Assembly (NCBI RefSeq): GCF_024679245.1
Contig: NC_090176.1
Coordinates: forward strand, 20,448,793-20,512,792
Length of the DNA: 64,000 nt
DNA from: Pseudorasbora parva
Taxonomy: Eukaryota > Chordata > Actinopteri > Cypriniformes > Gobionidae
Reading direction: 5' to 3'
Shown piece by piece: positions 23,860 to 34,829 of this stretch; position 1 is the stretch's first letter, and each line of letters starts with the position of its first letter. The notes under the pieces were generated by a model. That model was not told the origin of the DNA. It did not search any database and saw only the letters and a program-made list of their open reading frames with translations. A program made the translations under genes and the position numbers.

Positions 23860-24938
23860 TTAAGGGGGGGGGGGGGGGGGGGGGCACCCAGTTTCAGTCA
23901 ATCTCATGTCAATCTTGAGTACCTATAGAATAGTATTGCATCCTTGATATCTCCGAAAAGTCTTTAGTTTTATTTATAAAAGAAATATGGGCTGAACCGA
24001 GTCTTTCCGCAAAAAAACGCCTGGCGTATCGTGTGGGCGGAGCTAAAGAATGACGAGCGCGAACAAAGCAGTGACGTCCTCAAGCGTGGAGAAAACCATG
24101 GCTATCGATCTCAGCTAATACATATATGATCCAGAATCATTCGGAGGCTGAAATAAATTAAACAGGAGAAACAGCAACAGCAGGACGTCAGTCTCTGTGG
24201 TATGTACTGTATTTAGTGGCCTGTCAACATTTGTGTGTGTTTACTCGCAGTTTATGAGGACATGATTCGGTTTATGGACTATTGTATTGTACACGCAATG
24301 TTTACTGATGTTTACTCACGCGACGGTAGCCAACAGCACAGACATTTGAAGCAGTTTCACTCACCAACTGCTTCCAAAGCAGGACCGAACCTTTATCGCT
24401 GGGACCGCTCCGTCAAAAACACACTTCTTTGGTATGATTTGGTGAAGTCCTGTGACAGCAGTGAACGGTGGAGATCCACTTTGTGACGCAACTGAAGCAA
24501 TGTTGTGAAGCTTCCCGTCATTTCTGCGTTCAAATCGGTTCAAATGCAGCGCTGCCTTCCTGGAATGCTGTGCTGAAGCGTTGAAGTCGCTCGACGTCAC
24601 CCATAGGAATAAAGTGGAGCGCGGCGCAGAGTGTTTATGGCCGTGCATTTCCTCTCTCGCTCTAGTTACGCGCGCGCGCACCCTACCGGGAGAAGAGCCC
24701 GTACGGCCCATACAAGGACCTTCCGCTCTATTAATGTCAAGCCGAGCCATACTCGAAAAAAACTCTCCAAAACTTGTGAGAAACCGGAAGGAGTATTTTT
24801 GACACAGAAATACTCCATCAAATGTCCAACATTAGTTTTTGAAACTTTGTCTATGTTTAGGATGGGAATCCAAGTCTTTAACAGTGTAAAAAGCTCAGTA
24901 TGCATGAAACCGCATTCCCCCCCCCCCCCCCCCCTTAA
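23860..24938. mobile_element. TTAA-type MITE copy 2 with expanded G and C tracts
   Basis: TTAA lies at each end (23860-23863 and 24935-24938). The body matches copy 1 across most of its length, including CCGCTCCGTCAAAAAC and GGAATGCTGTGCTGAAGCG, but lacks the solo LTR. The left terminus carries 21 G (23864-23884) and the right terminus 18 C (24917-24934), where copies 1 and 3 have only 3-5. An extra 110 bp or so (24255-24390) is present relative to copy 1. Confidence 0.85.
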
Positions 24939-25700
24939 TAAGAATCAGGAATCAGTTCAATCATATCTGCAATGAAAAAGTAATGAGCAAGACAGCACAG
25001 TATGAATCTCTCCAGTCCACATTACAAACCTCTCGATAAGCACTCAACTGATGGACACATGCAGGGATAAGTCCTTTAGAAATAGAAAAATTACATGCCC
25101 AGGTTTGTACAAATAGCCACAATGATGTAATGGCCACGAAAGCCATGAAATATTAGAGACACTGACTTAATGAGTGTAGGTCCCTCATAATCAGCCGAAC
25201 TTGAGATATTTTAATGAGTTGTTCTGCAACCTGTACTCAAGTTGATTATTAAGACACAAAATGTTTAATTTACATTTATTAATTTAGCAGTAACTTGCAA
25301 ATGAAGACTATAATAAGCTATTTATCACATAACATTTCTGTATTTTTGAAGAATGTCCACTTATCAGCCAAAAAAATCTCTGTCAAAATATTATAAGGAA
25401 TATTTAGTTGGGAGGTCTGTTTGAGTTATCTGTTCGGGTAAGAAGATAAAGGCAAGAATGCATAAAGGAAAGATAACAGGAGGTAGAACGTATAAGGTAG
25501 AAATGAATATGGAGATAGAAACAGAGGAGTAGCTATAGAGTTAGAGAGTAAAGAGTAGAGGAAGAACACATAAAAACAGCCAGGTTTGGCTTCATCACAG
25601 ATGCAGTATTCTCCTGCTGCAGAGCCCTGCTGTGAACTGAAGCTGGATGAGATACTGCTCAGCAAAGAACACCTTCGGCTTTGTCTAAATTTGCCATGAA
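24939..25700. other. Non-coding stretch
   Basis: No gene or clear element recognised. Confidence 0.35.
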
Positions 25701-25706
25701 GCCACC

Positions 25707-25742
25707 ATATACAGTATATATACCATATACAGTATATATACA

Positions 25743-25820
<78 letters not shown>
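25707..25820. repeat. TA microsatellite
   Basis: A long TA array (about 25745-25820) preceded by CAGTATATA repeats. The same CAGTAT motif recurs at 26108-26127, on the far side of the LTR, so the LTR entered a larger TA-rich tract. Confidence 0.95.
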
Positions 25821-25824
<4 letters not shown>

Positions 25825-25826
25825 TC

Positions 25827-26099
25827 TGTTACGTGTAGATGTCACACTGAAGAAGATTCCAAGACTTCCGAAACTCAAAGGAACTTTATTTACAATTATC
25901 TTGACTTTGCATGAAACATCTAACACTTTATCAAACCGTAGCAAACATAGAGAACCATCAAGGGTGTTAACAACATCAAGACCGGACCAAGACATAGTGA
26001 GACCTAGGAACTTGGGAGAACTAGAACAAAAGAACGTGACAAAACTGAAACCAGGAAGAACATGAGGAATACACAACAGACGAAGACTAGACTGTGACA
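25827..26099 (-). repeat. Probable solo LTR, minus orientation
   Basis: On the minus strand it starts TGTCACAGTC and ends CACGTAACA, with AATAAAG before GGAAGTCTTGGAATC. It is related to the LTR at 60725-61085, which shares this tail. The flanks CATTC and AATAC do not form a clear target duplication. Confidence 0.6.
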
Positions 26100-26719
26100 A
26101 ATACACTGTATATACAGTATGTATATACACATCGTGTACATTTCCTTTATGCATTCTTGGCTCAATCTTTATAACCTTCATCCTCAGATCACCCAACATG
26201 TATGAAAGGGGTGATGAATTGAGAAATCAACTTTCCCTTGAGCTTTTGATATATAAAAGGTCATGGTAATATAAGAATATCCTGTAAGTTTCAGAGCTGA
26301 ATTTTGAAGTGTCTTTTTATATATATTTTATTATGTTTTAATTTTAAGCATAATTAATGTTGAAAAGTATTTTTTCTTTGTATGTTTTTACACATTGAAG
26401 GATGAATCAAAACTAGTTTCTGTTGTAATTAATAGCAACAGCAGTATTCTTTGTGGTGGTAGTTTGCTTTTCCCCTTTCGTGCACTGTATTTTAATGCTT
26501 CTACTCGTCGTTTACTGTGATAAGAGCTAATTAAAGAGAGGCGCTATCTGCAGACAACAAACAGGCCCTTGCCGTGTGATATGGATACATAATAGATCTT
26601 TGTTTTTTGTTTGTTTTTTGTCAAGGAAATTCTGTAATCATTATTAACAGTTAACACTAACCTTTGGACATCCAATGCAGTGTATATTAATTAAAAATTG
26701 CTAAATTAAAATAAAAACA
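26100..26719. other. Non-coding stretch
   Basis: Nothing recognised beyond TA-rich sequence at the left edge. Confidence 0.35.
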
Positions 26720-26795
26720 AAACTCATTTTGCTGTATATATTCCACAACATTGCACACTCGTACTGTAGATACACATTAACATGTGATCATGTTT
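26720..26795. repeat. Degenerate terminal repeat of the minisatellite element
   Basis: ATATTCCACAACATTGCACA then CTCGTACTGTAGATACACATTAACATGTGATCA matches the right flank of the 7170-8590 element. No minisatellite or second terminus lies nearby. Confidence 0.65.
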
Positions 26796-27029
26796 CATAG
26801 TCTCACTTAACCAGTACTTTACCTGTCTGGGCTCTATAGAGTGCCACAGTCCTAAATCACCCTCCCAAACTCAATGTTTTATGCAGAGATTGTCAGGACA
26901 TTAAACATCATCAGCCAAACAGGTAAACTCATTGTTCACGCTCTTGCAAACTACTATGACTTAAACTTTCCAAATTCCCTTCTCAGTAAGTTCATTATTA
27001 TGGAAGCCAATTTCCCCCATTAAATTAAA

Positions 27030-27320
27030 AATTATAAAAGTAATTGCGACTTATCTCAGAATACTTACTTTTTTTCTCACAATTGCGAGTTATAAAGTCA
27101 GAATTCTAAGATATAAACTCTCAATTGCATGATATAAAGTCCGAATTGTGACTTTATTTCTCATTCAGAATTGTGACTTTATATCACGCAATTTGGACTT
27201 TATATCTCAGAATAACTTTTTAATCACAGAATTCTGGCTTTATAACTCGCAATTGTGAGAAAAAAAGCCTGAATTCTGAGATAAAGTCGCAATTACTCTA
27301 TTTATTTTTTTATTTAGTGG
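27030..27320. repeat. Quasi-palindrome built of a short repeated motif
   Basis: Variants of CAGAATTCTGAGATATAAA and TCGCAATTGTGAG alternate on both strands around a centre near 27170, so the two halves pair. This pattern occurs repeatedly in cyprinid genomes. Non-coding. Confidence 0.65.
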
Positions 27321-29033
27321 CGTAAACATGCTTCCATGCATTATAGATGTGAGAGGACACACACACAAAAAATCACTTGGGAATCCAAAGGCTCAACCAA
27401 GCTTGGAAAAAGACTTGCCTCGATCAAAGCACTTGAATGAAGCCATGAACTTCACAAACTTTTTTAAATCAAGATTTTAGTTGCTGCTCTGAAGTGCTCA
27501 TTATCCGGGAAATTGTAAACAGCGATTTTGACTACCAAAAAACGTGTACAAGTAGCCAATAAGATTTAGACTTTTGCCTTTACATCAGATATGATAGCCT
27601 GACGGCGTCATCAATTCTAATCAGAATATGAGTCTAATAGAGATCTTCTGGGCTGAAATTGTGGGGTGTGTTTCAACCAAACCAGGAAAGAAAATGCCTC
27701 TGCACTCAATTGGATAGACCTACATTCAATCAGAGCAACGGAGTGATGTATATTGAGCAACGCATAGTTGTCATTGGAACTCAATGCTGGAAGAATTAGA
27801 AAAAGAGTGTAAACAATCTTTGCCGGTGTTGTAAAAAGAATTTAAGGAGTGCTTACCAACACAATTGAGAAGTAATAAAGGTGAATGCATTCACGAAGTT
27901 TAATAAACAAATTCAACCCAAACAATCTTTGGGGACATGAATGATTACGTTAATGTTGATCATCTGGCCATCATTGTCTAAAACCGGCTCTGACAATTTG
28001 ATTGGTCCAAACAGCTCTTGTTCGAGCATAGCTGCTCCACAACGGATCAAGTCCAGACCGAACTTCCAAACCTCAAATTTTGCTCAGCAGCCATCCAGGC
28101 TGCAAATATTTTTGTATACATCAAATGGTCAGTGATCATAAAGTCTGAAGATGCTACTACGAGCAATACTTTTTTTCTCAAAAAGTGAAGCATGACATTA
28201 GCGGTGTGGGCAATATACTGGTAAAACAAGCAATTTGTTAACTGACATACATTTCCGAGTATCGCTTATGCAAGCAGCAGAGTCTCCATCAACATATTGT
28301 GAATGTGATTCATCCTGTCTTCATGACCTACATGCCAAAACAACAATACAGTGTGAGCATTTGAGCAGGTTATTTTAAAAAATCTCTTTCACTCATTACT
28401 GAGTAAATGAATCAAGGTCTGATTCAATCACTACCACTACTATCTGCAATGTCTGCCTCAAAGAGAAAAGTTGTGTGTACTAAAGGTTTGTAAAGATACA
28501 ATCATTTTAAATTACTGAATGGTTGTGACCCTACAACCTTGTCATCATGTGTTTTATTGTGAGCCTGTACTGCCACTGTCAAACATTCAACAGAAAGCGA
28601 TCACATAGAGATGGTTTGACCTCAGGAATATATGGACAACCTGTCTTTATATAGAACCATTTCAGCTATGAAATTCTATTCAAACATGAAACTGGAAACC
28701 GCATGGTGGAAAGGCTTCCGAATCAAAGAAACACTCGCCACACTCAACTAAAAAGTTTCAATTTGAAAAATGTAAAAAATCTTCTCGGTGGGGAGCACCA
28801 CATAAAATAAAATCTCATTGGAGTGAAGTACCATTCTTCATGAATACTTAAAGGCCCACTGAAGGAAGTGCCTTGAAACGCGCCACATTATTCTATGTGT
28901 TGACGTAATTTCCCCAGAAACGGATTTTCAGCCATTGAGCCATTTACCTCAGAAAAAACATATTCAGTGACCATAAACAGCTAGAATAATTAACTGGATT
29001 ATTTTGCTAACATACACTCTGTTTACATACATT
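27321..29033. other. Non-coding stretch
   Basis: No gene recognised. 28850-28920 (AAAGGCCCACTGAAGGAAGTG) may be one end of an old MITE. Confidence 0.35.
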
Positions 29034-29129
29034 CCAAATTCTGGGTAAAAAACAACCCAATGTTGGGTCAAATATAGATTAACCCAGCAATTGGATTGTC
29101 TTAAGCAAATAGTTAACCCATCCGCAGGG

Positions 29130-30301
29130 TTAAAGGTCCCATTCTTCGCGTGTTTTCGAAGCTTTGATTATGTTTACAGTGTGCAATATAACATGAGTTC
29201 ATGTTTCGCGTGTAAAAAAACACAGTATTTTTCACACAATTTACTTATCTGTTTCCTCTGTCCTAAAAACGGCCTGATGATTTCCTTATTCTATGAAGTC
29301 CCTCCTTCAGAAACACGTAACAAGTTCTGATTAGGCCAGCGCTTCCCACGCTGTGATTGGACAGCAGCTTAGTGCACGTTGCACGGAAAGGTCCCGTCTC
29401 TTAGGGTAGATACGCACGCTCAATGTTATTGCAAAAATGTCTATATTGCCTTATCAATTTGAGTCTGAATCAGACCTGGAGAATATCAAAGAGGATCGAT
29501 TACAACCTGCTCAGGAAAGACTTTTGCTGGATGTTTCAGAATGGTAAGCTGTCTATTCAGTGCTTAAACTGATCATTACAAACACCAACAATCGATCGTG
29601 TCTGAATGAATTACTACACTTTTATATGCTAAGTTTTTCGGATTAGTTTCAATTACCATCTAACGTTAGTTAACAAAGCTAAACAGCGTTGCACTTTGTG
29701 TCATGAGTTACATAAACTGTTAAACGGACCGACTTAAATAATAAAATACACTTACCGGTTGTGCACCATAAACAACAAAGAGGGAACTGCGTCATCTTTT
29801 AAGAATAATCTTTCTGCGAAATGTGCTGCACATAGTTTTAAATTGTGATTATAATTTTCCGGAACCGAGTTAACCATAAACTGTAGCCACGATCTCTACG
29901 TACAGCGTCCGTGGGAAGGCCAAACAAAGGTGATTTGACTCCGGGATGAAAATAACAGCGGTTCAATGGCATGGCGAACAACACACTCTACAAAAACAAC
30001 GCTTCCTATTCTCGACCTGCGAGAGCAAAAGGACAACGCCCCCGAATTTGCGTGTTCTTGTGGGTGGAGGGTTCGTCAACAAACGGTTTTAGTTTATGTC
30101 ATTAAAGCAGGAAGTACAGAGGTGTAATCCAAACCGGCCGTTCGCTGTAGGCTTTGAAAGGGAACTTCTGTTAAATAAAATATCTCGCTTGGCATTGATC
30201 TTTGAGCTTTATAATTTTACAGGTATTATTTATGCTCTAAAAGCAACATTACACACTAACTAAAGTTTGAAAGATGGAATCGCAAAGAATGGGACCTTTA
30301 A
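29130..30301 (+). mobile_element. TTAA-flanked non-autonomous transposon
   Basis: Inverted ends are TTAAAGGTCCCATTCTTCGCG and, at the right, AAGAATGGGACCTTTAA. TTAA at each end suggests a piggyBac- or Kolobok-type mechanism. The first coding exon of a lost autonomous partner remains inside. Confidence 0.8.
29437..29543 (+). pseudogene. Orphan first exon of a transposon-borne gene
   Basis: An ATG opens 35 codons, from MSILPYQFESESD to LLLDVSE, ending in a split TG codon at the donor GTAAGC. From memory of the family, similar N-termini followed by a Trp-Cys/Cys-rich segment occur in transposon-linked proteins related to the P2X7 receptor C-terminal domain. That segment is not present here, so this assignment is tentative. 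No downstream exon occurs before the element ends. Confidence 0.45.
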
Positions 30302-30599
30302 AACAACCCAATTGCTGGGTTAGTCCATTTTTGACCCAACATTGGGTTAAAACAATCCAGCATTTTTTAGAGTGATATATGGACCAGATTAGATATTATT
30401 TTAATGTTCTTCAATATTCTGTAAAGTTTTTATGACAGCCACTATTTCAATGTTTGTAGAAATATTTTATATAACTATTATTATAAAATAAATATTTGAG
30501 TGTAATTGAAGTGTTAGTATACAATTCAGTTAATTATTTTTGTCATCAATAATATATGCTACAACTGACTCCCATAGTTCCCTTTCAGTCGGTCACGTT

Positions 30600-30769
30600 C
30601 GACGTACGTCAGAACTGAACCGACGAATGGGATCTTACTTTAGAGACCAATCCTACTTCGAGCATCTAACAACGAGCCAATGAAATTTGGCATGCGATCA
30701 CGCATTCCACGCTCCGCCCCGCAGCGCGGGTATAAAACAGGAAGTGGAATGATAGATCAGCGCTTTCTA
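30600..30769 (+). repeat. Left inverted terminal repeat of DIRS A
   Basis: It begins within ACGTACGTCAGAACTG, ends at CAGCGCTTT, and matches 36638-36808 in reverse complement without a difference I could find, except one base in the leading ACGTACGT. The outermost 20-25 bp (30577-30600) is not shared with the other end and instead pairs with the internal complementary region. Confidence 0.9.
30731..30737 (+). promoter_or_regulatory. TATA box of DIRS A
   Basis: TATAAAA inside the left inverted repeat, upstream of the gag start at 31154. A mirror copy in the right repeat could drive antisense transcription. Confidence 0.55.
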
Positions 30770-31153
30770 CTTCGGAGCCGAGCAGTGCTTACTGTTTCCT
30801 ACGAAGAGTGTCTGACTACGAGTCAAAGAGTGTTGAGTGAGAGAGTCTGCCAGTGCGGGTGATACGGCGCGTCAGTGAGAGACCGTCTGATCAGTGATCA
30901 AGCGATCTAAAGGAGCTTGTTGGTTCGCTGAGCGTTTCCCATACAAACTGTTTGTTCGCTGAGCGTTTCCCATACAAACTGTTGGTTCGCTGGGCGTTAC
31001 ACACACACAAATACACATCACTGAGAGCTCACACAGGCTTGCAGAACGAACTGTGTGGAGCCGCGGTCATCTCCCTGAGTGCTTCAGCACACTAAAAGAG
31101 CAGCTTTCCATTCACAAAAGAGCAACACGGTTTGACCCTGCGTCTTTTTCAAG

Positions 31154-32500
31154 ATGTCATTCAAACCGTGTATTCCTGGTATGCAACTGTTTCCTGTCCC
31201 CTTTGACGGCCACGAGCGCATGTGAGATTGCGATCGTGGGTGATTCATATTCTGGTAAAAAACATGGTCACGTCGGCGCGTTGTTCGTCTCCCCCTTCTC
31301 ATAAAGGGCTCGAGTATTCAGCGCGCCGTGTGCCGTCGAGCGACCGGCTGACAGCGGTGGTTGTCACAACAACCGGCGCGCGTCAGTCGGCGCTCTAGAT
31401 GCACGGTCGAGACTATGAAACCTCAGATGGGGTCGAGTCCCTTCGCCTATCCCCCGATCTAGTTCATTTCTAGTGTTACTGGAAAAGGGCTACTTTGGCT
31501 GATAAGCGCTGGTGGCCTGAGGATTACAGTGGGGATTCCCCGCCGGGTAAATCCCCTCGGGCCCCCACTCCTCTATAGCATCAAAAGCATGCTGAGACTC
31601 TGTTCGTGGGTGGTACGGATTCTCTCATGAGAACACGACCACGTCAGGGCATTGTTCGCCTTGCCTTCTTCATAGAGGCTTGAGCGCTCAGTGCGCTGTG
31701 TGCCGTTCTGACGGCCACGTTCACTGTCTCGCATGCCTGCTGGTAGTTGAAGGTGGAATCGCTGGTCCTAAAGAGAAAAGGGCTTAGCGTTCCATTTTTG
31801 GCTCTGGCAGAGGACAGATGTCAATTGCTGCATCGGAGAGAGGGAAATATGGAGGGTCAAAAGGGCCAAAAATGAGACAAAAAAAAAAAAAAAAAAAGTT
31901 TCATTGTTTTCCCTCTCTCACTGCCCTCTGCCCTGAACGCATGAGGGTAGTCCCAGCCCAGGGGTTGTGCAGGAACTGCGTGCGGTGTTGGACCTCGCCC
32001 TATGGGCGACGAAAATCACTGCACGCTCCCTGGGTCAGGCGATGTCCACACTAGTGGTCCAGGAATAGGGGGCTAACCTGGCAGATATGCGCAAGAAAAG
32101 CCTGTCTGTCGGGCTGGCCTCCTCGGCGGCACCATCGAGAACTTTGCCCAGCAGTTCTTGGTGGCCCAAGAGCAGACGGAGGCGTTGCACCAGGGTGCCG
32201 ACGACCAGCTGCTCGGTCGTCGGTCGCAGCGCCTCTGCCGGCTCGTCGCCGAGGGCATCCCCTCCTGCGTCCGCCTCCACCCTGCTAGAGCCGAGCAGCA
32301 GCCTCCACTGGAGGAGCAGGGTGCCGGACGCGAGGGACGCCCAACCCGTCCAGGGCCCGCTAACCGGCAGGCAAGCGCAAGGGGACGCGGCCCTGAGACG
32401 GGCCGGCTAGGGAGAACAGGAGCTGCTCGGGGGAGACGATGTTCGCATCCCTCCCCCACCCCCCCGGAGGAGGACCGGGGGGCCCTGACTGGTTTCGGTT
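31154..32500 (+). pseudogene. DIRS A gag, broken
   Basis: Gag would form the RNA-protein particle. The ATG at 31154 opens MSFKPCIPG, matching the Cys-rich N-terminus of element B gag, but a TGA follows within 30 codons. Later pieces are clear by comparison with B. Around 31950-32065, LWATKITARSLGQAMSTLVVQE parallels LRATRETARSIGRSMAALVATE, then stops at TAG 32066. After a shift, GLLGGTIENFAQQF at 32110-32155 parallels GLFGDAVTTVVDRY. A run of 19 A at 31879-31897 lies within. The protein cannot be made from this copy. The 3' boundary with the RT frame is approximate. Confidence 0.65.
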
Positions 32501-32581
32501 CTGCCACTGGCTCTCCGGAGTCCAGCGCTACCCACATTTTAAGAGCAGTTTCCTCTCTCTCTGGGCCCCAAGAGGGTCAGG

Positions 32582-34829
32582 TTGGCAGTGTGCGACGCCC
32601 ACGGGCCTTGTCACTCCTTTCCTACCCTCCCGTCGCCAGGGGGCAGTTGTGTGGGCCTCGAGGACGCCCCCGGGCCTTCTCACCCACACACTTCCTCTCT
32701 CGTGAGCACTCAGTCAACACTCCGGGCCGCCCACGGGCCTCCCGGGTCGGGGCTGAGTGCTTCACTTCCCTGCCTCCGGGCAGTGGGCAGCAGAGTGGGC
32801 TCCGAGGACGCCTCCGGGCCTTCTCACCCACTCTCTGTCCAAACCAGGAGTGCTCAGGCAACACTTCGGGCCGCCTCCGGGCCTCCCGAGTCGGGCCAGA
32901 GTACTCCGCTTCGCTGCCCCACCCCGGGCACGTCTGTGGTGCGGTTGGTCCTGCTTGCACGGTCTCTGGGGGCCTGGCTAGGTCTCCCCGGGCCGTCTTG
33001 CTGGCTCATCCGTACCATCAGACTCGGCTACGCGATTCAGTTCGCGCGCCGGCCGCCCAAGTACAGGGGCATCCTCTTCACCTCCGTGCGAAGCAGCGAT
33101 GCTCAGGTCTTGAGGTCAGAGATCGAGGTCCTACTGGCGAAGGACGCGATCGAGCCGGTTCCTCCAGCCGATATGAAGACGGGGTTCTACAGCCCCTACT
33201 TCATTGTGCCCAAGAAGGGGGTAGGTTACGACCAATCCTGGACCTGCGAGTTCTGAATCGGGCCCTGCACAAGCTCCCGTTCAGGATGTTGACGCAGAAA
33301 CGCATTTTCCAATGCATCCGTCCCCAGGATTGGTTTGCAGCGATCGACCTGAAGGATGCGTACTTCCGTGTGTCTTTCTCCCTCAACACAGACCGTTCCT
33401 ACGTTTGGCGTTCGAGGGGAAAGCATATCAGTACAAGGTCCTGCCCTTCGGGCTGTCCCTGTCGCCCCGCGTCTTTACGAAGGTCACGGAGGCAGCCATT
33501 GTTCCGCTCTGAGAACGCGGCGTTCGGATTCTCAACTACCTCGACGATTGGCTGATCCTAGCCCAGTCGAAGGACAAGTTGTGCGAACACAGGGACATGG
33601 TGCTCACTCACCTCAGCCAGTTGGGCCTTCGGGTCAACCGAGAGAAGAGCAAACTCTGTCCCACACAGAGGATCTCTTATCTCGGTATGGAGCTGGACTC
33701 GGTCAACCGGACGGCGCACCTCACCGAGGAGCGAGTCCAGTCGGTGTTGAACTGCTTGAATATGTTCAAGAGCAGGACAGCGGTCCCACTGAAATTCTTT
33801 CAGAGGCTCCTGGGGCATATGGCATCTGCAGCCGCGGTCACGCCGCTCGGATTGCTTCATATGAGACCGCTTCAACGCTGGCTCAATGGCCGAGTCCCGA
33901 GGTGGGCGTGGCAGAGCGGTCAGTACCGGGTCCCAGTGACTCCTTACTGCCGCCAAACCTTCAGCCCGTGGTCCAACACTTCGTTTCTCCGGGCCGGGGT
34001 GCCCCTAGAACAAGTGTCCAGGCATGCTGTGCTATTCACGGATGCCTCCACCACAGGCTGGGGGGCCACGTACAACGGGCATGCAGTTGCTGGTCTGTGG
34101 ACGGGGCCGCAATTGCATTGGTATATCAATTGCCTCGAGTTACTGGCAGTACATCTGGCACTCCGCCGCCTCAAGGGGCCGCTGCGTGGCAAGCATGTAC
34201 TGGTCCGTACGGACAGCACCACGGCCGTTGCGTACATCAACCGTCAGGGTGGTCTACGCTCCCGTCGTCTGCTCCAACTCGCCCGCCACCTCCTCCTGTG
34301 GAGTCAGAAGCAGCTGAGGTCGCTTCGGGCCATTCATGTCCCTGGTGTGCTGAACCAGACAGCCGACGAGCTCTCTCGTCAGCCGACACCTCAGGGAGAG
34401 TGGCGACTCCAGCCCCAGGCGGTCCAGCTGATATGGGACCAGTTCGGAGCCGCACAGGTCGACCTGTTTGCCTCTCCGGACTGGACCCATTGCCAGTGGT
34501 ACTATTCCCTGACCCGGGGTACCCTCGGCACAGATGCACTGGCACACAGCTGGCCCCGGGACCTACGCAAGTATGCGTTTCCCCCAGTGAGCCTTCTTGC
34601 ACAGACTCTGTACAAGGTCAGGGAGGACGAGGAGCAGGTCTTGTTAGTTGCGCCGTATTGGCCCAACCGGACCTGGTTCCCAGAACTCACACTCCTCGCG
34701 ACAGCCCCTCCTTGGCCGATTCCCCTGAGGAAGGACCTTCTTTCTCAGGGACAGGGCACACTATGGCACCCGCGTCCAGACCTCTGGAATCTTCATGTCT
34801 GGTCCCTGGACGGGACGCGGAGGTTCTAG
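32582..34829 (+). pseudogene. DIRS A reverse transcriptase-RNase H, broken
   Basis: This frame should copy the element RNA into DNA and degrade the RNA strand. It begins in frame at 32582. RT pieces are FYSPYFIVPKKG (about 33186-33220), then after a one-base shift RPILDLRVLNRAL and AAIDLKDAYFRVS (to about 33375). A second shift follows, leading into AYQYKVLPFGLSLSPRVF. A TGA at 33510 replaces a likely CGA, just before the intact active-site block NYLDDW (33534-33551). RNase H keeps all four acidic positions: LFTDAS, CLELLAV, VRTDST and TADELSRQ. The stop is at 34829. With two shifts and one stop it is inactive, although each catalytic residue I looked for is still present. Confidence 0.85.
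32641..32930 (+). repeat. 144-bp imperfect tandem repeat in gag-RT linker of DIRS A
   Basis: GGGCAGTTGTGTGGGC at 32641 and GGGCAGCAGAGTGGGC at 32785 begin two similar units. Both contain GAGGACGCC, CCGGGCCTTCTCACCCA and a later GGGCCGCC. A partial earlier unit may start near 32580. Since 144 is a multiple of 3, all frames survive. Confidence 0.7.

Larger units (their letters stand above)
29034..30374. mobile_element. Palindromic MITE with a TTAA MITE nested inside
   Basis: The outer element has arms AACAACCCAATGTTGGGTC on the left and GACCCAACATTGGGTT on the right, ending CATTTTTTAGAGTG. This is the familiar cyprinid element of repeated CCCAGC/GCTGGG motifs. It is split by the TTAA element at 29130-30301. 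Confidence 0.8.

Noticed and set aside
23367..23928. Thr-His-rich open frames
   Set aside because: Artefact of CA microsatellites.
25426..26199. 257-codon minus-strand frame
   Set aside because: It runs through a TA microsatellite and an LTR; it resembles no protein.
32073..32960. Minus-strand open frames in DIRS A
   Set aside because: Antisense to gag and the linker repeat; low-complexity Pro/Arg/Gly content only.
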